DNA of 7,298 bases from Planctomycetota bacterium. GTDB taxonomy: Bacteria > Planctomycetota > UBA1135 > UBA2386. The stretch is taken from contig JAGQRA010000617.1 of the NCBI GenBank assembly GCA_020425885.1, forward strand, positions 1 through 7,298, given 5' to 3'. Positions 1 through 6,100 of this stretch are shown here, piece after piece (the stretch's first letter is position 1; each line of letters begins with the position of its first letter). The position numbers and the translations under genes are program-made. The notes under the pieces are model-generated. The model had not been told where the DNA came from. It searched no databases and saw only the letters and a program-made list of their open reading frames with translations.

Positions 1-58
1 CCGTACGGGTCTGGAGAAAGGAAGCGGGTTCGGTACTCCAGTCTGCGTGCGGGTCGGC

Positions 59-80
59 GGGGGTGGGGACGCTGGGTGGG
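59..80 (+). promoter_or_regulatory. Potential G-quadruplex over the start of the first gene
   Basis: Four G-tracts (59-63, 65-68, 74-76, 78-80) are separated by loops of 1, 5 and 1 bases, which fits the usual G3+N1-7 quadruplex pattern. The G-rich strand is the coding strand, so the motif would also be present in the mRNA. It covers the GTG at 76 and ends four bases before the ATG at 85. Its G-rich core could also act as a crude ribosome-binding site. Folding is not demonstrated, and G-rich tracts are common in high-GC genomes. Confidence 0.35.
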
Positions 81-1011
81 TGTCATGCCACGCCTCTCCT
101 GCACGCTGTTCCTCGCCCTCGTCGGGGCCGGCTGCCATTCGGCGCCTGGCATCTTCACCGAACTGCCGGACCCGTTGCCACGGTTGGCGGCGGTCGAGGC
201 GCTGCAGGCCGTGCCGTCGTCGTTGACGGTGGGTGATCGGCTCGAGTTCGAGTGGACCTCGACGCTCGGTGGGGCCCCCGAGTCCGCGACCTGCGTGCTC
301 GAGGTCGTCGAGACCGGAGCGGCGAAGCGCCCGCGCAGCTTCACTGCCAGCGAGGTCGGCGGTCTCGCCCGCATGGGGGCCGCGCTCGGTAGAGAACTCG
401 GTCTGCCGGTCGCCATCGACGTCGTCGACGAGGATCGGTGTCATGGCCTGCCTGCCGGCGGGCACGCCATCAGCCTTGCCATGCGCCTGCCCGATGGTTC
501 GACCACGCACCGCGAGCTGATCCTGCCCATCGCCTGCGAAGGGCGCGGCCTGTTGACGGCTCGGACGCAGGTGCAGTCGATGCTGGCGCAGCAGCGACCG
601 GTCGTCGATCTCGATGGTCTGTTCGAGCTGCTGTTCTCGATGTGGGCCCCGTTCATGTTGACCGAGGCCGAACAGGACATGCGCCGACTGCCGGGCGTCG
701 ATCTGGCGATGGTCGAACTGGCGGACATGCCGTCGATGTTCCGGTCGTTCTTCAACTGGATGGGCGATCAGCCGCTCGAGCTCGAGTTCCCGTTCTGGCA
801 GCCATGGCCGACACCGGATGGGCGCTTCTTCGTGCCCGTCAACCTCGAGTGGGGTGGCACGCTGCTCGTCAAGGGCTACGTCGAGCTGGCTCCGGCGCGC
901 GGCCTGTTGGCGGCGACCAGCGGCATCATCGGGCTGCACCTGCACCGCCCGAGTGACCCGCAGAAGTCGCTCTCGCTGCGCCTCGTGCGTTCGGTCCGCG
1001 CCGTCGGATGA
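76..1011 (+). CDS. Predicted lipoprotein of unknown function (311 aa)
   Basis: I do not recognise a family. The N-terminus is a short signal peptide: Arg at residue 6, a hydrophobic run at about 11-18, then LVGAGC with Cys20 as the likely lipidated residue. The lipobox is imperfect because position -3 is Gly, so ordinary secretion is an alternative. The mature part has three further cysteines (73, 122, 154). Residues 50-155 look beta-rich. A helical stretch rich in Met and Phe (about 160-230) follows, then an aromatic segment (FPFWQPWPTP, 238-247) and a final beta-like part. There are two possible starts: GTG at 76 and ATG at 85. The ATG gives a more usual 17-residue signal peptide. A complete reading frame, a convincing export signal and a stop just before a stem-loop support a real gene. 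It converges on the sigma-factor gene, with 13 bp between the stops. Confidence 0.75.
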   Translation: MGVMPRLSCTLFLALVGAGCHSAPGIFTELPDPLPRLAAVEALQAVPSSLTVGDRLEFEWTSTLGGAPESATCVLEVVETGAAKRPRSFTASEVGGLARMGAALGRELGLPVAIDVVDEDRCHGLPAGGHAISLAMRLPDGSTTHRELILPIACEGRGLLTARTQVQSMLAQQRPVVDLDGLFELLFSMWAPFMLTEAEQDMRRLPGVDLAMVELADMPSMFRSFFNWMGDQPLELEFPFWQPWPTPDGRFFVPVNLEWGGTLLVKGYVELAPARGLLAATSGIIGLHLHRPSDPQKSLSLRLVRSVRAVG

Positions 1012-1020
1012 GGCGCGGAC
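994..1020. terminator. Stem-loop between convergent genes, stop codon in the loop
   Basis: GTCCGCGCC (994-1002) and GGCGCGGAC (1012-1020) form a perfect 9-bp inverted repeat with a 9-base loop. The loop contains the TGA stop (1009-1011) of the upstream lipoprotein gene. Being symmetrical and placed between convergent genes, it could act on both strands. No T-tract follows on either side, so this is not a classical intrinsic terminator. It may instead stabilise 3' ends. Confidence 0.45.
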
Positions 1021-1024
1021 TCGG

Positions 1025-1681
1025 TCAGCGGGCGCCGTCGCCGCCGAGCTTCTTGAGCAGATAGCTCTTGGCGAAGGCCCAGTCCCCCTCGACCGTGCGC
1101 AGGCTGCAGTCGAGCAACTTGGCGACCTCGGCGTTGGTCAGGCCGCGGCGCGAACCCGGGTTCTTCGGGTCCGGACAGGTCTCGAAGACCTTGAGCATCG
1201 CCACCTGGCCGACGCGCGCGTCCATGCGCTCGAGCTCGGCCAGGATGTCGTAGATCACGCCCGGATCGGCCGTGCCGCGGTCGTCGCGCATGAACTCGGG
1301 CTCGAGCTGGACCCGGCCGTGTTCGCCGCGCCCCTTCTCGTTCTTGGTCTTGCGGTAGTGGTCGACGGCGATGCGCAGGCACTCGGTGTAGAAGCACCGG
1401 AAGAAGAACGTCCGCCCCTTCTCCATCGCGGCCGTGCGGTCGTGCAGGCGTTGGTAGGCGACGTTGACGATGTCGGTGCCGCCGAGGCTGATGCCGAAGT
1501 CGTCGCCGCGGCGGCGCCAGTTCTTGTCGAACCAGGCCTTGGCGCAGTCGCGCAGCATGTCGTAGTGCTCGCTCCAGAGGCGGCGACGGGCCTCGGCGTC
1601 GCCGTTGGCCGCGCGTTCGAGATCGTCGTTGAATCGATCCCGGTCGGGATGCTCGCTGGCAGTCGAGGACATGATGGTCAT
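1025..1681 (-). CDS. ECF-type RNA polymerase sigma factor (218 aa)
   Basis: This is a sigma-70-family factor of the ECF class that would direct RNA polymerase to a specific promoter set. Region 2 spans about residues 27-113. Visible landmarks are the GGTDIVNVAYQRLHDR stretch (67-82) and RTFFFRCFYTECLRIAVDHYRK (90-111), which resembles the HFF...R.ILVDHARRK block of planctomycete ECF factors. Region 4 is about 145-212, with a helix-turn-helix at about 181-206 (LTNAEVAKLLDCSLRTVEGDW). A Pro/Gly-rich insertion (about 168-180, CPDPKNPGSRRG) lies between the first region-4 helix and the HTH. ATG at 1681 is chosen because it overlaps the TGA of the upstream gene as ATGA, the classical arrangement for translational coupling; a second ATG lies three codons later. 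The length is normal for the class. No anti-sigma factor gene is recognisable nearby, so the activating signal is unknown. Confidence 0.93.
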   Translation of the reverse strand: MTIMSSTASEHPDRDRFNDDLERAANGDAEARRRLWSEHYDMLRDCAKAWFDKNWRRRGDDFGISLGGTDIVNVAYQRLHDRTAAMEKGRTFFFRCFYTECLRIAVDHYRKTKNEKGRGEHGRVQLEPEFMRDDRGTADPGVIYDILAELERMDARVGQVAMLKVFETCPDPKNPGSRRGLTNAEVAKLLDCSLRTVEGDWAFAKSYLLKKLGGDGAR

Positions 1682-2121
1682 CGTAGCTCGTCGTTCGGAT
1701 CTGTCACCGGTCGGCTCCCGGCGCCCGACTCGTCGGCGCCGAGGTTGTTTCTGGCGGCCGCGAACAGGCCGGCCCGAAGCGGTTGCCATCGGGATCTCAA
1801 GTCTGCGCGGTCGATGTGAAGCAGGTCGGCGCACTCGCCGAGGGTGAGACGTGCGAACAGCCTCAGATCGGCCAGTTCCACCTCGGCGGCACCCGTCGGC
1901 AAGGCCTGGACCGCCGTTGCCAGGGCGCGTCTGGCCGGTGTGTCCATGCTGGTCGCGGACTCGGCCGTCGTCGTCGCGGCCGCGGCCATCGATTCGCGCA
2001 GAGAACGGGCCAGGCTGCGCATGAGTCGGAGACGGTGGCCGCGTTCGGATGCAGCCACCGCGAGTTCGGCGAGACTGCGAACGGACGCAGCAGGATCGGG
2101 CGCTCGAGGTGATTCGGTCAA
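1678..2121 (-). CDS. Small sigma region 4-like protein, coupled to the ECF sigma factor (147 aa)
   Basis: The C-terminal half reads as sigma region 4. After a helix at about 62-75 (ARRALATAVQALPT), residues 81-119 (VELADLRLFARLTLGECADL and on) follow the planctomycete ECF pattern VVELRxFxGLTxEExAExLGxSxxTVKRxWxxARAWL, including the RW..LRAGL end. Residues 1-60 contain no recognisable region 2. They are Ala/Arg/Ser-rich and may be helical or partly disordered. I see no frame-shifted region 2 upstream. The stop overlaps the ATG of the ECF sigma gene by four bases (ATGA), so the two proteins are probably made together. The start is uncertain: TTG at 2121 is the most upstream, directly after a TGA stop two codons earlier, with no Shine-Dalgarno. 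GTG at V23 and ATG at M34 are alternatives. Possible roles are a sigma partner, a promoter-binding modulator or a decaying sigma factor. This is inference. Confidence 0.7.
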   Translation of the reverse strand: MTESPRAPDPAASVRSLAELAVAASERGHRLRLMRSLARSLRESMAAAATTTAESATSMDTPARRALATAVQALPTGAAEVELADLRLFARLTLGECADLLHIDRADLRSRWQPLRAGLFAAARNNLGADESGAGSRPVTDPNDELR

Positions 2122-2253
2122 AGGTCAGTTGATGCGTGCCAGCGGCTGCAAGTGTCCGGCGGGGGGGGCGGACCGCACGGGTTTTCGAAGTTGTCGGCGC
2201 CAGGGAACGGCGTGCGGATCCGTGCGCTGGCGGGCGCTCGTCAGTCACGACCC
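2122..2253. promoter_or_regulatory. Divergent intergenic region
   Basis: These 132 bp separate the minus-strand sigma pair from the plus-strand lipoprotein genes and should hold promoters for both. I see no convincing sigma-70 or ECF -35/-10 pair at proper spacing. Visible elements are a G8 run (2161-2168), a TTCGAA palindrome (2184-2189), and three copies of a CGTGCGG-like word: CCGCACGG at 2173-2180 (inverted), CGTGCGG at 2211-2217 and CCGTGCG at 2220-2226. The last two are about one helical turn apart. An operator is possible but unproven. Confidence 0.35.
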
Positions 2254-2388
2254 ATGGCACCCCACGATCAGATGCTCCCCTTCCTGTTCTTCCTCGTGAG
2301 TCTCGTTCTTCTCGCCTGCGGTTCTGCCGCCGACCGCGCGCTCGAGGACGGGCGTGAGCGCGGCGACGACGGCCGTCGTCCTCGCTAG
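2254..2388 (+). CDS. Possible mini-lipoprotein (44 aa)
   Basis: The short frame starts at ATG 2254 (alternative ATG at 2272). It encodes a strong lipoprotein-type signal: a hydrophobic run LPFLFFLVSLVLLAC ending in a good lipobox (LLAC, Cys22, or Cys16 from the second ATG). The mature part would be only about 23 residues and highly charged (RALEDGRERGDDGRRPR). The stop is 30 bp before the next lipoprotein gene on the same strand and in the same frame, so a small operon is plausible. Tiny lipoproteins with charged tails exist (entericidin-like proteins, colicin lysis proteins), but I see no specific resemblance. No Shine-Dalgarno is evident. A chance frame cannot be excluded, because GC-rich DNA readily encodes Arg/Asp/Gly tails. 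The hydrophobic segment with a lipobox is the main argument for it. Confidence 0.4.
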   Translation: MAPHDQMLPFLFFLVSLVLLACGSAADRALEDGRERGDDGRRPR

Positions 2389-2418
2389 TCGTCCGACCGC
2401 ACAACCCCGGAACCGATC

Positions 2419-3018
2419 ATGAAGACCTTGCTCTCGTCTCTCTCCTGCCTGTCCTTGTCGATGCTGTTCGCGGCCTGTAGCGGCGGCTCCGGTCCGGGGG
2501 GCGACCCTGCGGCCGCCAACGTGAGCTGCGATCCCGGCGACTACCGGCCGCAGGTTCCTGCCGGCCTCGGCGTCGCGGGCGTCATGAACGGAACCTGGCG
2601 CGTGACAGCCAGTGAACTCATGCCCGATGCGCGCACGCGGAACCCTGAACTCGACGAGGGTTGGCTCGGGTCGATCGGCACCGACGTCGAGTTCCGCGAC
2701 GGCCTCAGGTACTTCGGCGATGTCGGCGGTGACCCCGGCGATCCCGGCGAACCCGGCGACCCTGGCATCCCCGGCGCGACGAGCACGGTCGAGTTCTATT
2801 GCAATGAGCAGGCCGGTGGCCTGACCCTCTACGGCTTCGGCGTCCGGTTCTCGGCGCCGTCGTGGGGCAACGGCGCGACCCGGCAGTGCGCCATCTTCGG
2901 CACGACCGGCCCGCGCAGTGCGGTCGCTGTGATCGTCGAGGAACAGGTCTTCGCGACGATCAACACGCCGGGCGTCGATCGCTTCATGGCCTATCGGGTC
3001 ACGTTGGAGAAGCTGTAG
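2419..3018 (+). CDS. Lipoprotein with a short collagen-like tract (199 aa)
   Basis: No known family is recognised. The signal peptide is clear: Lys2, a hydrophobic core at about 4-18, then LFAAC with Cys20 as the likely lipid anchor. A Gly/Ser/Pro linker (SGGSGPGGDP) follows, typical of a surface tether. Residues 33-103 and 119-199 are probably one beta-rich domain holding three cysteines (37, 128, 157). Between the halves, residues 104-118 are five Gly-X-Pro triplets (GDPGDPGEPGDPGIP), an acidic collagen-like run. The run is far too short for an ordinary stable triple helix and may be a flexible loop or spacer. ATG at 2419 is chosen because it directly precedes the signal peptide; there is no Shine-Dalgarno. 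The stop (TAG) is 82 bp before the sialidase gene on the same strand, so co-transcription is possible, although that gene seems to have its own promoter. Confidence 0.82.
   Translation: MKTLLSSLSCLSLSMLFAACSGGSGPGGDPAAANVSCDPGDYRPQVPAGLGVAGVMNGTWRVTASELMPDARTRNPELDEGWLGSIGTDVEFRDGLRYFGDVGGDPGDPGEPGDPGIPGATSTVEFYCNEQAGGLTLYGFGVRFSAPSWGNGATRQCAIFGTTGPRSAVAVIVEEQVFATINTPGVDRFMAYRVTLEKL
2728..2772 (+). repeat. Five tandem 9-bp units encoding Gly-X-Pro triplets
   Basis: Five imperfect 9-bp units of the form GGC-GAN-CCC (GGT in the first unit, CCT in the fourth, ATC in the fifth) lie in tandem inside the lipoprotein gene. They encode GDP, GDP, GEP, GDP and GIP. Such units can expand or contract by slippage in steps of three residues without breaking the frame. 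Confidence 0.8.
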
Positions 3019-3036
3019 AGGGAGCGCTCGCTGTGG

Positions 3037-3100
3037 GCGGCATGCGCGGGCGCGATCGAACTGCTGCCCGTTCGCATCGCGGCATGCTACCGTCCGCGGG
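3037..3100 (+). promoter_or_regulatory. Probable leaderless promoter and operator-like repeat of the sialidase gene
   Basis: An extended -10 element TGCTACCGT (3085-3093: TGn, then TA...T) ends seven bases before the ATG at 3101. Transcription would therefore begin at or next to the start codon, giving a leaderless mRNA, consistent with the missing Shine-Dalgarno. No good -35 is seen; the extended -10 could compensate. The 9-mer GCGGCATGC occurs twice (3037-3045 and 3079-3087), 42 bp apart start to start, about four helical turns. Each copy holds the palindrome GCATGC, and the second overlaps the -10. This looks like a pair of operator sites, possibly for a repressor. It is prediction only. 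Confidence 0.4.
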
Positions 3101-6100
3101 ATGAGCTCCCGGGTCCGCGGTCGCAGTTCGGTTTCCGTTGCCGGTCGCGGGCCGGGCGAGTTGCTCGCAGCGCTGCTGGCGATCGCGACGGCTGCCAATG
3201 CTCTCGTCGCTCAGACCAGTGCGGCAGCGCAGTCGAAGTCGCGGCTCGTGCTGCCCCCGCTGTTCGGCGATCACATGGTGCTGCAACGCGACCGGCCCGT
3301 GACCGTTCGCGGTCACGCTGCCGCCGGCGCCCGCATCGACGTGACGTTCGGCGACTGCGCTGCGACCGCCACAGCCGCCGCCGATGGTGTCTGGCAAGTC
3401 GAACTCGAAGCCATGCCGGCCGAATCGGCGGGTCGGGAGCTGGCCGTTCGAGCCACCCTCGATCAGGGGACCGACGAGATCGTGCTCCGCGATGTGGTCT
3501 GCGGCGACGTCTGGTTGTGCGCGGGCCAGTCCAACATGCGCTGGCGCGTCCATCAGGCAGCCGAGGCCGAGGAGATGCTCGAGGGCGCGGACGTGCCCCA
3601 GCTGCGACTGCTCGATTTCGAGGGGAGTCTCTATCCCGATCGGACCGCGTACGAGCGCGACTTTCTGCGGCAGCTCACTCCTGCCAACTACTACGCGACC
3701 ACGGGCTGGGCCCGCTCTTCGAGCGCGACTGCGCGCACGTTCTCGGCGGTCGCATTCGCGTTCGGGCGGCGGCTGGCGCTCGATCTCGGCGTGCCGATCG
3801 GCCTCGTCCACAACGCGATCGGCGGCGTGCCGATCGAGACCTACCTGCCGAGCACGGGCGACTGCGTCGATCCGACGGTTCGCGAGGTGATGCGGTCCTG
3901 GCTCGTCGATCCACGCTACCCGGCCTGGTGTGTAGAGCGCGCCAACGAGAACCTTGCGGCGTGGCTGCGGGATCCGGTCGGCGACCGCCCGGGGCACCCG
4001 TTCACGCCGTCGTTCCTCTACGCAGCCGGCATCGAACCGATGCGGGGCTTCCCGCTGCGCGGTGTCCTCTGGTACCAGGGCGAGAGCAACGCGACGTCGA
4101 CCGCGTCCGGCCCGGCGGCCGACAAGGAACTCGCCAAGGCCGGCCTGGTCTCGCTGATCCGCAGCCTGCGCGCCGCCTGGAACGACCCGGGGCTGCCGTT
4201 CTACTTCGTGCAGCTGCCGGGGATCGATCGCGATTGGTCGCTGTTTCGCGAGCTGCAGTCGGAGGTGGCGCGCGAGGTGCCGGGAACCGGCATGGCCGTC
4301 ACGATCGACCTTGGTCATCCGACCGACGTCCATCCGCGGCGCAAGCTGCCGGTCGGTGAGCGGCTGGCGCGGCTCGCGCTCGCCGGGATCCATGGCCGCG
4401 ACATCGAGCCGTGTGGGCCGACCTATCGTGACCATGAACGGCAAGGGAACCGGCTGCGCGTGCGGTTCGATCATGCCGCCGGGTTGCGAACCGTGGACGG
4501 CAAGCCGGTCCGCGGCTTCGAGGTGGCCGGCGAGGATCGCGTCTTCGCGGTGGCGCAGGCGGTGATCGTCGGCACCGACATCCTCGTCGGTTCGCCCGCT
4601 GTCGCGCAGCCGGTGGCGGTGCGATACGCCTTTGCCAGGAACCCCGACGGCAATCTCGGCAACGGCGCGTTGCTGCCGGCGGCGCCGTTCCGCACCGATC
4701 GCTGGCGCGATGCCACGGCGGCGCGGTTCTCGGCAGCCTGCAGTTTCGAGTCCGAAGCGATCGGCGAGTTGAGCCGGTTCGAGCACGAGATCGGGCGGTT
4801 CGAGGCCAAGGCCGGTCACGCCGAGATCACCGCCCAGTACGCCCGGACCGGGCGGCAATGCCTGCACCTGTTCGGCGGCGGCGATCGCCAGCTGAACTTC
4901 GTCCCGAAGCATGCCGATGGCAGCCAGCTGTCGTTCTGGGCCGAGCGCTGGACGGCTCGACAGCCCTTCGAGTTTCGCATCGAGGTTCGGCGGCACGGCA
5001 ACTGGAGCGAGGTCTACGACGGCGGCCGCGAGATCCGGGTCGGGGCGCGGTTGCTGAGCCAGGTGAACGTCGAGCTGCCGGCCGGCACCTCGGCCGTGCG
5101 GTTCCGTTGCAGTTCGCCGCCGAACAGCGGCGTCCTGATCGACGACCTCGAACTCGCGCCGGCGCGACCGATCCGCGTGCTCGATGCGGCGCACGCGAGC
5201 TGGACCGCGCCGGCGATGCACGGGCGCGACGACAATCCGGTGACGAAGGTCCTGATCACGACGGCGGGCTCGTCGCATCCGCTCGCCATGACGCGCGTGC
5301 AACTCGAGATCCCGGCCTCGGTCCGATTGTCCGACATCGCGATGGTGCAGGTCCGAGGCGGTGGCGAGTCACCGTTCGCAACGCCGCGGCCGCCGGCTCG
5401 ATCGATGGTGTTCGAGGGGAAGATGCCGCTGGTCCCGGGCGACAACGAACTCGTGATCGCGGTGGAGCTGGCCGCCGGTGCGGCCCTCGACGATCGCGTC
5501 ATGGTGACGTGCGCCGAACTCGGATTCTCCGACCGTTCGACCGTTCGCCCTGTGGGCCGGCCGACGGCGCAGCGGGTCGGCGTCGCGGTTCGCACCGCCG
5601 GCACCGACGGCGTTCACACCTACCGCATCCCGGGCTTGGCGACGACCAACGCCGGCACGTTGATCGCCGTCTACGACAATCGCTATCGCGGCGCGGGTGA
5701 TCTGCCGGGCGACATCGACATCGGCATGAGTCGCAGCACCGACGGCGGGCGAACCTGGCTGCCGATGCGCGTCATCATGGACATGGGCAAGGACCCGGCG
5801 TGGAGCTTCGACGGCATCGGCGATCCGGCCGTGCTCGTCGACCGCGTGACCGGGGTGATCTGGGTGGCGGCGACCTGGAGCCATGGCAACCGCTCGTGGA
5901 ACGGTTCGGGTCCCGGGCTCGGGCCGCAGGAGACCGGGCAGCTGATGATGACGCGGAGCGAGGACGACGGCGTGACGTGGTCACCGCCGATCAACGTGAC
6001 GCGGCAGGTCAAGGACCCGGCGTGGCGCTTCGTGCTGGTCGGGCCCGGCAAGGGCATCACGCTGCGCGACGGCACGCTGGTCTTCGCGGCGCAGTATCGC

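Noticed and set aside
818..1819. A 333-codon plus-strand frame opposite the ECF sigma factor.
   Set aside because: It is the complement of the sigma gene's third-codon GC bias; the Ala/Val/Leu-rich product has no family signal, while the sigma motifs are on the minus strand.
2122..2150. TGGCAC and TTGC words near the sigma operon start, suggesting a sigma-54 promoter.
   Set aside because: On the minus strand TTGC comes before TGGCAC, the wrong order, and the GG-N10-GC spacing is absent.
2204..2246. GGAAC followed by CGTC, an ECF-type promoter upstream of the mini-lipoprotein.
   Set aside because: The two words are nearly 30 bases apart, whereas ECF promoters need about 16-17.
1682..2404. 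An upstream extension of the ECF sigma frame to 459 codons.
   Set aside because: The added N-terminus is Arg-rich nonsense read across the coupled upstream gene and the divergent promoter region. The ATGA overlap gives a natural start at 1681.
2541..2786. A minus-strand frame with a PGSPGSPGS run opposite the collagen-like tract.
   Set aside because: It is the complement of the Gly-X-Pro repeat. The plus-strand frame has a signal peptide and a full domain.
2999..5302. A 767-codon open frame on the minus strand, opposite the esterase half of the fusion enzyme.
   Set aside because: It is antisense to a clearly conserved enzyme. Its product is Arg/Ala/His-rich low-complexity sequence with no recognisable domain. 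Long antisense frames are expected opposite high-GC genes.
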